Shown one piece after another: positions 1 through 8,000 of a stretch of 12,544 nucleotides of DNA (the stretch's first letter is position 1; the number at the start of each line of letters is the position of its first letter). The translations under genes and the position numbers were made by a program. Under the pieces are notes generated by a model. That model had not been told where the DNA came from. It saw nothing but the letters and a program-made list of their open reading frames with translations, and did not search any database. The DNA lies in contig CAAGJR010000227.1 in NCBI GenBank assembly GCA_900770265.1, forward strand, positions 1-12,544, read 5' to 3'. The stretch is from an uncultured Acidaminococcus sp. Its GTDB lineage: Bacteria; Bacillota; Negativicutes; Acidaminococcales; Acidaminococcaceae.

Positions 1-429
1 CAGGGTTTCCTTTTCCAGGGCGTCCAGCAGCTGGTAAGTGTTGCCCTCGTGGAGCTGGATGGGGATGTCCGGATGCTGCTGGAAGAAATAGGTAAGGCCT
101 TTGAAGAAGGTCTTGCCGGCACCGGAAGAAATCATGCCCAGGTGCAGGCTGCCCTTTTTGCCCAGGCGGAAATTCAGCATGTCCTGCTGGGCGGCCTGGG
201 CCAGATTCTGCATCCGTTTGGCGGTGTCGTACAGGCTCTGGCCGGCTTCTGTAAGGTGGATGCGGCGGCTGCCCACGCTGCGCTCCAGAAGGCGGACCCC
301 GCAGCGGCGCTCCAGGTTCTTCAGCTGCAGGGAAACGGGGGGCTGGGTCAGATTCAGGCGCCGGGCCCCGGCGGAGATGGAGCCTTCCTCCACCACGACA
401 ATGAAGCAGTTCAGTTGTTCAAGGTTCAT
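1..429 (-). CDS. LysR-type transcriptional regulator, N-terminal part (C-terminus beyond window edge)
   Basis: Reading the minus strand from an ATG at 429 gives 143 codons open to the window edge, starting MNLEQLNCFIVVVEEGSIS. Residues 1-60 are a textbook LysR winged helix-turn-helix: SISAGARRLNLTQPPVSLQL matches the family pattern for the recognition helix, followed by LERRCGVRLLERS and the wing segment RIHLTEAG. Residues 65-90 fit the linker helix used for dimerisation, and the effector-binding domain starts around residue 92 (GSLHLGMIS). The start is fixed by AGGAGG (442-437) seven bases upstream. The gene diverges from the ABC exporter genes and shares their promoter region, so control of that exporter, and autoregulation, are likely in LysR fashion; this is inference. 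Effector unknown. The protein is truncated only by the window, so about half of a usual ~300-residue protein is visible. Confidence 0.95.
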   Translation of the reverse strand, partial: MNLEQLNCFIVVVEEGSISAGARRLNLTQPPVSLQLKNLERRCGVRLLERSVGSRRIHLTEAGQSLYDTAKRMQNLAQAAQQDMLNFRLGKKGSLHLGMISSGAGKTFFKGLTYFFQQHPDIPIQLHEGNTYQLLDALEKETL

Positions 430-451
430 AAATGGGCCTCCTATACGGGAA

Positions 452-491
452 TTGTATAACTTATTATAAAAGCAATATTAATTATATACAA
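452..491. promoter_or_regulatory. Overlapping divergent promoters with inverted repeat (LysR / ABC intergenic region)
   Basis: Leftward promoter: TTGTAT (491-486), 17-bp spacer, TATAAT (468-463), giving a start near 456 for the LysR gene. Rightward promoter: TTGTAT (452-457), 18-bp spacer, TATTAA (476-481), giving a start near 488 for the ABC genes. The two -35 boxes are the arms of a perfect 7-bp inverted repeat, TTGTATA (452-458) and TATACAA (485-491). Polymerase could not occupy both at once. The arms, or the AT-rich centre, are also plausible LysR-protein contacts. The boxes are read directly from the sequence; activity and regulator binding are inferred. Confidence 0.6.
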
Positions 492-526
492 CAAATTATG
501 ATACCATATGAATATGAAATGAACAT

Positions 527-532
527 GAGGTG
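527..532 (+). promoter_or_regulatory. Ribosome binding site deciding the ABC subunit 1 start
   Basis: GAGGTG, six bases before ATG 539. An alternative in-frame GTG at 530-532 is part of this motif and has no site of its own at suitable distance, so the ATG is preferred. Confidence 0.7.
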
Positions 533-538
533 AACCGT

Positions 539-2299
539 ATGAAATCTTTTTTCCCTTACTTCAAAGGCTATGCCCGGGACTGCCTGCTGGCACCGTTGTT
601 CAAACTGCTGGAGGCCCTCATGGACCTGGCGGTACCCCTGGTGATCGCTGCCATGATCGACCGGGGCCTGGGCGAGGCTGACGAACCGTTCCTGCTGCAG
701 TGCTTCCTGGGCCTTCTGGCCCTGATGGTGCTGGGCATGGGCTTTTCGTTCACGGCCCAGTACTTCGCCGCCCGGGGCAGCGTGGGCTTTACCACCCGGC
801 TGCGCCAGGCCCTGTTCGACCACGTCCAGGCTCTGTCCTACAAAGAGCTGGACACCCTGGGCACCGACACTCTGATCACCCGGCTGACCAGTGACATCAA
901 CCAGGTGCAGACCGGGCTGAACATGGGCCTGCGGCTGCTGCTGCGGAGCCCGTTCATCGTGTTCGGGGCCATGGCCCTGGCTTTTACCATCGACGTGCCC
1001 AGCGCGATGGTGTTCGTGGTGGCCATCCCGCTGCTGCTCATTGTGGTCATTGGCATCATGGTCCGCAGCGTGCCGCTGTTCACCCGGGTGCAGGGAGCAC
1101 TGGACAAACTGCTCCAGACCACCCGGGAGAATCTGACCGGCGTGCGGGTCATCCGGGCCTTCTGCCGGGAGCAGGATGAAGTCAGAGAGTTCGACGACCG
1201 GAACGAGGCCGTGACCCGGAAGAACGTCCAGGTGGGACGCTGGTCTGCCGTCATGACCCCGGCCACGTACCTGCTGGTGAACCTGGCCACGGTGGTGCTG
1301 ATCCGCCAGGGGGCCCTGCGGGTGCAGCTGGGGTACCTGGCCCAGGGCGATGTGGTGGCGCTGTACAATTATATGGCCCAGATGATCATCGAACTGGTGA
1401 AACTGGGCAGCCTGGTCATCACCATGAATAAATCGGTTGCCTGTGCACGGCGGATCCAGGACATCCTGGGCGTCCGCAGCACCATGGCCTATCCCCGCTC
1501 CGACGGTACCCTTCAACCGGTAGGAGCGGCCCCGGCCGTGGCCTTTCGCAACGTAACGTTCCAATATAATAACGACGGGGCTCCGGCCCTGGAACATATC
1601 GATTTCACCGCCCCCCGGGGCAGCACGGTGGGCATCATCGGCGGAACCGGCAGCGGCAAATCCACCCTGGTGAACCTGATCCCCCGGTTCTACGATGTGA
1701 CACAGGGCCGGGTGGAGGTGTTCGGCCGGGACGTGCGGGACTATCCGCAAGGGAACCTGCTGGAGCATATCGCTCTGGTGCCCCAGAAGGCCCAGCTGTT
1801 CGAGGGAACCATTCGGGACAACCTGTGCTGGGGTAAGGAAGATGCCACAGACGAAGAGTTGTGGAAGGCCCTGGAAGTGGCCCAGGCCAAAGATGTGGTG
1901 CTGGGCAAGGAGGGCCAGCTGGACGCTGTCATCGAGCAGAACGGCCGGAACCTGTCCGGGGGCCAGAAACAGCGGCTGACCATTGCCCGGGCCCTGGTGA
2001 AGAAGCCGGACATCCTGATTTTGGACGATTCGGCCAGTGCTTTGGATTTTGCCACGGATCTGCACCTGCGCCAGGCCATCAAGGCCCTGGAGGGCGAGCT
2101 GACCGTGTTCATCGTGTCCCAGCGCACCAGCAGCGTGCGGTATGCCGATACCATCCTGGTGCTGGACGACGGGAAACTGGTGGGGCAGGGCACCCACGCA
2201 GAGCTGCTGGAAAGCTGCCCGGTGTACCAGGAAATCTTCGACTCCCAGTATCCGGGAGAGCGGTTGAAACAAGCGCAGTCTGGAAAGGAGGTGGGCTGA
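539..2299 (+). CDS. ABC exporter half-transporter, degenerate-site subunit (TM287/LmrC/BmrC-like)
   Basis: A 586-residue membrane protein with six transmembrane helices (about residues 15-310) followed by a nucleotide-binding domain (about 335-580), the standard type IV exporter layout and length. Walker A is GGTGSGKST (368-376), the signature is LSGGQ (472-476) and Walker B is ILILDD (492-497). The catalytic Glu after Walker B is Asp497 and the switch His is Gln528 (VSQRTSS). These substitutions mark the degenerate-site subunit of heterodimeric multidrug exporters. The partner is the next gene, whose start lies two bases after this stop. Start chosen at ATG 539 because GAGGTG (527-532) sits six bases upstream; an in-frame GTG at 530 lies inside that site and would add three residues. 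Likely role: ATP-driven efflux of drugs or lipids as a heterodimer in the cytoplasmic membrane. Substrate cannot be read from sequence. Probably controlled by the divergent LysR protein. Confidence 0.95.
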   Translation: MKSFFPYFKGYARDCLLAPLFKLLEALMDLAVPLVIAAMIDRGLGEADEPFLLQCFLGLLALMVLGMGFSFTAQYFAARGSVGFTTRLRQALFDHVQALSYKELDTLGTDTLITRLTSDINQVQTGLNMGLRLLLRSPFIVFGAMALAFTIDVPSAMVFVVAIPLLLIVVIGIMVRSVPLFTRVQGALDKLLQTTRENLTGVRVIRAFCREQDEVREFDDRNEAVTRKNVQVGRWSAVMTPATYLLVNLATVVLIRQGALRVQLGYLAQGDVVALYNYMAQMIIELVKLGSLVITMNKSVACARRIQDILGVRSTMAYPRSDGTLQPVGAAPAVAFRNVTFQYNNDGAPALEHIDFTAPRGSTVGIIGGTGSGKSTLVNLIPRFYDVTQGRVEVFGRDVRDYPQGNLLEHIALVPQKAQLFEGTIRDNLCWGKEDATDEELWKALEVAQAKDVVLGKEGQLDAVIEQNGRNLSGGQKQRLTIARALVKKPDILILDDSASALDFATDLHLRQAIKALEGELTVFIVSQRTSSVRYADTILVLDDGKLVGQGTHAELLESCPVYQEIFDSQYPGERLKQAQSGKEVG

Positions 2300-2300
2300 C

Positions 2301-4040
2301 ATGGCAAAGAGACAGGAATCCAGTATGGAAACCCTGAAAAAGGTGTGGCAGGTCATCGACGCCTACCGCCATCTGCTCATCGAGAGCATTGTGCTGGCTG
2401 GGCTTTCCGTGGCCCTGCAGCTGTACGTGCCCGTCTTGTTCGGCCGGGCCATCGACGGCATCCTGGGGCCGGGGAAGGTGGACTTCGCCCAGGTGGGGCG
2501 CTATACCTCCCAGATCATCCTGCTGGTGGTGCTGTCGGCCCTGTTCACCTGGGCCATGAACCTGATCAACAACCAGCTGGCGTTCCGTACGGTACGGGAC
2601 ATCCGCAGCCGGGCCATCCGTCAGATCCAGCAGCTGCCCCTTTCGTACCTGGACAGCCACAGCACCGGGGACCTGGTGCAGCGGGTGATCGCCGACGTGG
2701 ACCAGCTGTCCGACGGTCTGCTGCTGGGCTTTACCCAGCTGTTTTCCGGGATCATCACCATCCTGCTGACCCTGTATTTCATGTTCGCCACCCACTGGGA
2801 GATTTCCCTCATGGTCATGGTGCTGACGCCGCTGAGCTTTGTGGTGGCCAAATTCATCGCCAGCCGGTCCTACAATCTGTTCCGGAAGCAGACCACCATC
2901 CGGGGCCGGCAGACCGCCCTCATCAACGAAATGGTGGGCGGGGAAAAGGTGGTGAAGGCCTTCCAGCACGAAAAGAAGGCTTCGGCCGACTTCCGGGTGC
3001 TGAATAAGCAGCTGCAGGAGGCCACCCAGGGGGCCCTGTTCTACAGCAGCCTGACGAACCCCTCCACCCGGGCGGTGAACAACCTGATCTATGCCCTGGT
3101 GGCCCTGGTGGGCTGCTGGCGGATCCTTTCCGGCGGGCTGACGGTGGGTGGCCTGACCGTGCTGCTGTACTACGCCAACCAGTACATGAAGCCCTTCACG
3201 GACATCAGTTCCGTGGTGACAGAACTGCAGAATGCCCTGGCCTGTGCCGCCCGGGTGTTCGCCCTCATCGAGGAGACGCCCCAGAGTCCGGAACCGGACC
3301 GGCAGCTGCAGTTCCAGGAAGGCAGCGTGGAAATCAGCGATGTAGCGTTCTCCTATGACAAGAAGAAACCGCTGATCGAGAACTTCAACTTCCGGGTGGA
3401 ACCGGGACAGACCACGGCTATCGTGGGGCCCACGGGCTGCGGCAAGAGTACGTTCATCAACCTTTTGATGCGGTTCTATGAGGTGGACAAGGGCACCATC
3501 GTCATCGACGGCCAGGATACGGCGAAGGTGGACCGGCACTCCCTGCGGCGGACCTATGGTATGGTGCTGCAGGAAACCTGGCTGAAACAGGGGACTGTGC
3601 GGGAGAACATCGTGTTCGGCAAACCGGAGGCCACGGAAGAAGAAATCATCCGGGCGGCGAAAGAGGCCCACAGCTGGAGCTTCATCAAGCGGCTGCCCCA
3701 GGGGCTGGATACGGTGGTCAGCGACGACAGCCTGAGCGCCGGGCAGAAGCAGCTCTTGTGCATCACCCGGGTGATGCTGGCCCTGCCGCCCATGCTGATT
3801 TTGGACGAAGCCACATCCAACATCGATACCCGGACGGAAGTGAAGATCCAGAACGCATTTGCGAAACTCATGGAAGGACGCACCAGTTTCATCGTGGCCC
3901 ACCGGCTGTCCACCATCCGCAATGCGGACCGGATTTTGGTCATGAAGGACGGCAAGATCATCGAACAGGGCACCCACGACAGCCTCATGGCCAAAGGAGG
4001 GTTCTACAAGGAACTGTACAACAGCCAGTTTGCAGGATGA
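2301..4040 (+). CDS. ABC exporter half-transporter, catalytic subunit (TM288/LmrD/BmrD-like)
   Basis: A 579-residue partner of the preceding subunit: six transmembrane helices within about residues 20-310 and a nucleotide-binding domain from about 340. Walker A is GPTGCGKST (376-384), Walker B with its catalytic Glu is LILDEATS (Asp502, Glu503), and the switch His is His534 (VAHRLST), all canonical. The signature is LSAGQ (478-482) instead of LSGGQ. In a heterodimer, this subunit's Walker motifs pair with the first subunit's canonical LSGGQ to form the hydrolytic site. Its LSAGQ faces the first subunit's Asp/Gln site, which is expected to bind ATP but hydrolyse poorly. The ATG is seven bases after a strong GGAAAGGAGGTG (2282-2293) that lies inside the end of the upstream gene, so the two are translationally close and surely one operon. 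Substrate unknown; multidrug efflux is the usual role. Confidence 0.95.
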   Translation: MAKRQESSMETLKKVWQVIDAYRHLLIESIVLAGLSVALQLYVPVLFGRAIDGILGPGKVDFAQVGRYTSQIILLVVLSALFTWAMNLINNQLAFRTVRDIRSRAIRQIQQLPLSYLDSHSTGDLVQRVIADVDQLSDGLLLGFTQLFSGIITILLTLYFMFATHWEISLMVMVLTPLSFVVAKFIASRSYNLFRKQTTIRGRQTALINEMVGGEKVVKAFQHEKKASADFRVLNKQLQEATQGALFYSSLTNPSTRAVNNLIYALVALVGCWRILSGGLTVGGLTVLLYYANQYMKPFTDISSVVTELQNALACAARVFALIEETPQSPEPDRQLQFQEGSVEISDVAFSYDKKKPLIENFNFRVEPGQTTAIVGPTGCGKSTFINLLMRFYEVDKGTIVIDGQDTAKVDRHSLRRTYGMVLQETWLKQGTVRENIVFGKPEATEEEIIRAAKEAHSWSFIKRLPQGLDTVVSDDSLSAGQKQLLCITRVMLALPPMLILDEATSNIDTRTEVKIQNAFAKLMEGRTSFIVAHRLSTIRNADRILVMKDGKIIEQGTHDSLMAKGGFYKELYNSQFAG

Positions 4041-4046
4041 AACTCA

Positions 4047-4074
4047 TTGACTTTTTCTTTGCATATGCTACAAT
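4047..4074 (+). promoter_or_regulatory. Sigma-70-type promoter for the small membrane protein gene
   Basis: TTGACT (4047-4052), 16-bp spacer, TACAAT (4069-4074), close to consensus, beginning seven bases after the ABC subunit 2 stop codon. The predicted start is near 4081, inside the left arm of the hairpin at 4072-4106, so the hairpin would not form in transcripts from this promoter. Confidence 0.6.
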
Positions 4075-4108
4075 GGTGCAAATCCAGTTTTTGGATTTGC
4101 ACCATTTT
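4072..4108 (+). terminator. Long perfect hairpin, probable terminator of the ABC operon
   Basis: A 15-bp perfect stem, AATGGTGCAAATCCA (4072-4086) against TGGATTTGCACCATT (4092-4106), with a 5-base loop GTTTT and a short T run (4105-4108) followed by GCTT. It lies 31 bases after the ABC stop codon, as expected of an intrinsic terminator, although the T run is short. Because the left arm overlaps the -10 box of the next promoter, the same palindrome could also be an operator. Confidence 0.6.
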
Positions 4109-4130
4109 GCTTGAAAAGGAGCACCCTGCC

Positions 4131-4460
4131 ATGACGAAATTCCAGAAAATCCTGATTGCGCTTTTGGGGCTGAACCTGGTCTGCACCGTTGGACTGTACC
4201 TGCGCCTGGACAGCCAGCAGCTGTTATTGGAAAAAGAAGTGCGCAGCATGAAACGGGATATCGTGGGGACCCGCTATGACGATACGAACCTGAAGAACAG
4301 CCTGGCCAGCCTGGAAAAACAGGTGGGCAAGCTGGATGCCAATACGAGAAAAGCCAACGAACAGAAGGAAGCCCAGGAAACCGTCCCGGCACCCCAGCCC
4401 CAGCCAAAGCATAGCAGTCTGGGAAGTCTGCTGGATCGGCTGCTGACAGGGAAACCGTGA
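4131..4460 (+). CDS. Small single-pass membrane protein with coiled coil, function unknown
   Basis: A 109-residue protein with no family I recognise. Residues 2-6 are basic (TKFQK), followed by a hydrophobic segment (about 8-26, ILIALLGLNLVCTVGLYL) with the positive charges on the N-terminal side, predicting an N-in signal anchor with the rest outside the membrane. Residues 29-80 are charged and heptad-like (QQLLLEKEVRSMKRDI, then NSLASLEKQVGKLDAN), typical of a coiled coil. A Gln/Pro/Ala-rich linker (about 82-93) precedes a short amphipathic C-terminus (SLGSLLDRLL). Start at ATG 4131 with AAGGAG (4116-4121) nine bases upstream; a longer reading from 4047 would run through the promoter and hairpin and has no ribosome site. 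It resembles single-pass FtsL/FtsB-like or cell-envelope scaffold proteins only in general build. It has its own promoter and terminator. Confidence 0.75.
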   Translation: MTKFQKILIALLGLNLVCTVGLYLRLDSQQLLLEKEVRSMKRDIVGTRYDDTNLKNSLASLEKQVGKLDANTRKANEQKEAQETVPAPQPQPKHSSLGSLLDRLLTGKP

Positions 4461-4526
4461 GTGAGAGGCTGGGAAAAAATCATCCACAGCGCCTTTATTT
4501 CGCTAGCGTCAGCTGGCTTCCATCGG

Positions 4527-4548
4527 CTAGTGACTAGAGACTAGTGAC
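4527..4548. repeat. 8-bp direct repeat, CTAGTGAC twice, 14 bp apart
   Basis: CTAGTGAC at 4527-4534 and 4541-4548, separated by TAGAGA. It abuts the left arm of the terminator at 4549. The short CTAG-containing units could be a protein site or remnants of a local duplication; the sequence does not decide. Confidence 0.5.
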
Positions 4549-4584
4549 GAGGTGTGAAAAAGCATTTTTTCACACCTCCTTTTT
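4549..4584 (+). terminator. Intrinsic terminator after the small membrane protein gene
   Basis: A perfect 13-bp stem, GAGGTGTGAAAAA (4549-4561) and TTTTTCACACCTC (4566-4578), with a 4-base loop and a run of five T (4580-4584). This is a strong rho-independent form, 88 bases after the stop codon at 4460. Confidence 0.85.
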
Positions 4585-4648
4585 ATGCAGCCCTCCGGGC
4601 GACCCGGGTCACGTCCCTCACGGGCCGTCCCTGCGCAGAGCGAACCCA
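4585..4648. other. GC-rich non-coding stretch leading into the palindromic element
   Basis: No start codon with a ribosome site and no coding pattern. It contains CCCTGCGC (4629-4636), which can pair with GCGCAGGG (4657-4664) inside the left arm of the following repeat, so an alternative smaller hairpin is possible. Otherwise nothing recognisable. Confidence 0.4.
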
Positions 4649-4815
4649 CCACCATTGCGCAGGGCGCAACGGTCCCCCGCCCTTGAAAAGGGCGGATATC
4701 CCTGTTGACGAAAGTTGAGGCTGCTGTCAGTCCAACTTCCTTGAAAGGGGGGTATCCTTTGTCCTTCCCTGGAAGGGAAGGGGGACCGTTGCGCATTTGC
4801 GCAATGGTGGATAGG
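4629..4815. repeat. Palindromic intergenic repeat (MITE/REP-like), about 180 bp
   Basis: The outer arms are near-perfect inverted copies: CCACCATTGCGC (4649-4660) pairs with GCGCAATGGTGG (4799-4810), continuing inward through CGCAACGGTCCCCCGCCCTT (left, 4665-4684 region) against AAGGG..GGGGGACCGTTGCG (right, about 4773-4793) with a few mismatches. The interior holds two related direct copies, CCTTGAAAAGGGCGGATATCC (around 4681-4701) and CCTTGAAAGGGGGGTATCC (around 4739-4757), and an inner pair AAGTTG / CAACTT (4712-4717, 4733-4738). No transposase is present. The layered palindrome, non-coding nature and placement between a terminator and a promoter fit a non-autonomous mobile or REP-type genomic repeat. 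Copy number cannot be judged from one window. Confidence 0.6.
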
Positions 4816-4880
4816 TCCAGCATAGACAAACGATTTCCCCTCTATGTGAGACCTCCTGCGTGCAAAAAATCTTTTTCCAA

Positions 4881-4913
4881 CCACTCCCCACCAGCCACTC
4901 CCCACCAGCCACT
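4881..4913. repeat. 14-bp tandem repeat, 2.4 copies
   Basis: CCACTCCCCACCAG at 4881-4894 and exactly again at 4895-4908, followed by a partial CCACT (4909-4913). It lies about 20 bp upstream of the probable -35 box of the large-gene operon, so it may be either slippage-derived or a regulator site. Confidence 0.8.
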
Positions 4914-4932
4914 GAAAAGGGGTCACATCATT

Positions 4933-4961
4933 TTTCCACACTTCTTTTTCCATGGTATAAT
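4933..4961 (+). promoter_or_regulatory. Probable promoter of the three-gene operon
   Basis: A perfect -10 box TATAAT (4956-4961) with a weak -35, TTTCCA (4933-4938), at 17-bp spacing; predicted start near 4968, giving a leader of about 38 bases before the ATG at 5006. The weak -35 suggests either low expression or help from an activator. Confidence 0.55.
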
Positions 4962-5005
4962 AGAACCAGTATTGACAGAATAGTATTTTTTATAGGAGAA
5001 CTTTC

Positions 5006-8000
5006 ATGAAAGAAATGGAAAATACCATCCGTTTGTGGGAATGCATCCAGGAAGCCATGGCAACGCCGGCCTTCTGCAGGTCCCTGGGCCTTGCTCCGGA
5101 GCAGATGCGCCAGCAGCTCAGGGACTGGGAGATGGAGAAAGCCTGCGCCCTGCTGGAAAGCGCCGCCGACCCCCAGGGCCGGTTTCCCGGGGCCGCCGTG
5201 CTGGAAATCCTCCGGGGATTTTTGCCGGTCCTGGCCGATGAACCGCCCCAGGGCTGGCTGAAGGACTGTTACCAGGCTCTGCTGCGGAACCTTTTCCCGG
5301 AAACCACGGAACCGGAACCATCCCCGGAGGCAGACCGGTATGGAACCGGACAGCGGATCCTGCTGCAGATCCTCCGGGGCCTGTACCATTATGAAAAGCT
5401 TCGCTGCCCCTTTGATCCCCGGAGGAATATCGCCCTCCTGCCGGTGAAGGAAATCCGGAAGGAACATTATACCCGGGAGTACCTGCGGTTCTGCACCCTG
5501 GTCCGGGACCGGTATCTGTATGAATTCATGCGCCTGGGGACGGAAGTGACCCCCTTCAATACCCTGGGCCATATTGGCGGGGTGGCCTATGTGGCAGTGT
5601 TCATGGCCCGGCAGCTGCACGACCGGGGCGTTCCGGTGGATGTGGCCCTGATCGCCGGAGCGGCGGCCATCCACGATATCGGGAAGTACGGCTGCCGGAA
5701 GGGGGAAGAGAAGCGGGTCCCCTATCTCCATTATTATTACACGGACCTTTTCTGTGAACGGGAAGGGCTTCCCCAGATGGGACACATTGCCGCCAACCAT
5801 TCGGTGTGGGATCTGGAACTGGAGAATCTGTCCGTGGAATCCCTGCTGCTGATTTATGCGGATTTCCGGGTGAAAAGCACCCGGGACCGGCAGGGCAGGG
5901 AAGTGATCCACTTCTACACCCTGGAGGAGGCTTTCGATGTGATCCTCCAGAAATTGGACCAGGTGGATGGAGCCAAACGGAAACGCTACCAGAAGGTCTA
6001 CCGGAAACTGGCGGATTTCGAAGCCTATATGGAGGAACTGGGGGTCACCCTGGAGCTGCCGGAAGATTTCTCCCCTGTGCCAAGCCAGCAGCGGGTCCGC
6101 CCTGCCCGGGAATACGCCCTGCTGGAGGGACAGGAGGTGGTCCGGCAGCTGAAATACGCCGCCATCGCCCACAACATCCGGCTCATGAGCCTTTTCCGCA
6201 GTGAAAGGGATTTCGGCAATCTGATCGAAGGGGCCCGCAGCCAGACAAACTGGAAGAATCTCCGGGCATACATCAGCATCTTCGAAGAATATTCCACCTA
6301 TATGACGGAGCGGCAGAAGCTGATGACCCTCCAGTTCCTGTACGAACAGCTGAGCCACCAGGAAGAGGATATCCGGGTCCAGGCGGCCGCCCTGATGGGG
6401 AAGATCACCGCCAATTTCAATGAACGGTATACCAAGGAACTGCCCAGGGGGGTGCGGCTGCCCCGGAAGAAAATTACCAACCAGATCCTGTTCCGGCACT
6501 ATCTGGAGATGATCATCGAGCCGGAACGGCGCTACACCCAGCAGCATAAGAACCGGATCGGGGCCTGTCTGGGGCCTTTTCTCCGGGCGGTGCTGTCCAC
6601 CCGGTACCAGCGGGTGGGGACGGCTCTGGCCAATATTGCGGAGGAACGGCATCCCACCGCCCTGTATCTGGAAATCCTCCGAACCTGGTACGAAAAACCG
6701 GACCTGACGGCCGAGCAGCGGATGATCCTGCTCCAGGCCCTCCTGTATCTGCGGCCGGAGGACCTGACCGAAACGTTCTGCCAGCAGGTGGGGCGGACCC
6801 TGGAAAAGATGGGAGGGGATGACCGTCTCATTGTGCGGATCGGCGCCCTGTATGCCACCCACCATCTCTTTGGGGAGAAGGAGGGGAAAGAGGCCCTGTT
6901 CAGCCGGCTGCGCCGGACCATGGAACTGCCGGAAGCGCCGGGGGAATTTGCGGAAAAAGAAAGCAGCCTGTTCCTGGAGGACCTGAAATCCGGGGTCCAC
7001 TGGATCATCAAAATGGCCAACATCCATCTCATGTGCTATGCCCTGCTGCAGGGCCGGGAACGGGGCAATGTCATGCATCTGGGGATGCACCTGTGCAATC
7101 TGGTGAAGGTCAGTGAGTATCTGGCCGTGCGCCAGACCGCCGGGGAGGCGCTTCTGGACATCGCCGATTCCATGACCTATGCCCAGCGAAACGAGATGGC
7201 GGTGGAACTGTTCAACGGCCTGGAAATCGGAGACCAGCAGATCACCAAATACGTACCGGAATATTTGGGCCGGATGATCCTGAAACTGCTGCCGGAGGAA
7301 CTGGATGAATTCCTGAATTCCCTGCAGGAAGACATGGACTCCACCAATTTTCAGCTGGCCGGTGCGGCGGTGGACACCATGGGCGTGGTGCTGGAAAATT
7401 TCCAGGATTTTGCCCGGCGGTTTCCTGAACAGGATAAACAGAACAGGGAACGCCAGCTCCGGCTGCTGTACGCCATCCTCCGGGCCTTTGCCCATTACAA
7501 CCGGGAGCTGAGCCGGGATGCCTTCCGCAGCCTGGCTGCCTACGTGTTTCACAGTTCCCAGATGCCGGAAGCACAGAAGGAGTTCCTGTTCCTCCACAGC
7601 TGCAAGAAGATCTGGGTGCTGCTCCAGGAAAACACGGAATCCAAACTGGACTTTTACAGCAATGCGGCGGTGCTGAACCACATCTACCGGTACATCAGCC
7701 AGGTGGAAGCCGCTGCCGGCGGCTTTGCCTTTCCCCGGAAGCAGAAAGTCTGTTTCTATCCCGGCACCTTCGATCCCTTCAGCAGCGGACACAAGGCGGT
7801 GGCCCGGCGGATCCGGGACATGGGATTCGTGGTATACCTGGCCCTGGATGAATTTTCCTGGTCCAAGCACACCCAGCCCCGGCTCATGCGCCGGAAGATC
7901 ATGAACATGTCCGTGGCGGATCTGGAGGACATCTATCCCTTCTCGGAAAACCTGCCGGTGAACATTGCCAATCCGGAGGATATCCGGAAACTGCGGAACA

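Noticed and set aside
49..469. Rightward frames at the left edge
   Set aside because: Antisense to a clear LysR-family N-terminus read leftward from 429.
482..3977. Two minus-strand frames of over 600 codons opposite the ABC genes
   Set aside because: Antisense shadows: low-complexity His/Gln/Gly-rich translations, while the sense frames carry clear ABC motifs.
4047..4130. Longer N-terminus for the small membrane protein starting at 4047
   Set aside because: The extra codons translate the promoter and hairpin, there is no ribosome site, and ATG 4131 has AAGGAG at good spacing before a normal signal anchor.
4585..4830. CRISPR array, riboswitch or tRNA in the intergenic repeats
   Set aside because: The repeats are inverted or only two copies without regular spacers; no cloverleaf or known riboswitch core could be drawn.
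4527..4953. Minus-strand frames of about 100 codons in the same intergenic region
   Set aside because: They span the terminator and palindrome, with no ribosome site; composition follows the repeats.
4972..4977. TTGACA as a -35 box for the giant gene
   Set aside because: No -10-like hexamer lies 16-18 bp downstream; the position would fall on the ribosome binding site. The upstream TATAAT at 4956-4961 is the better promoter.
4705..4983. Possible 92-codon rightward gene in the intergenic repeat region
   Set aside because: It runs through the palindromic element, the tandem repeat and the promoter of the next gene; no ribosome site and no protein-like pattern.
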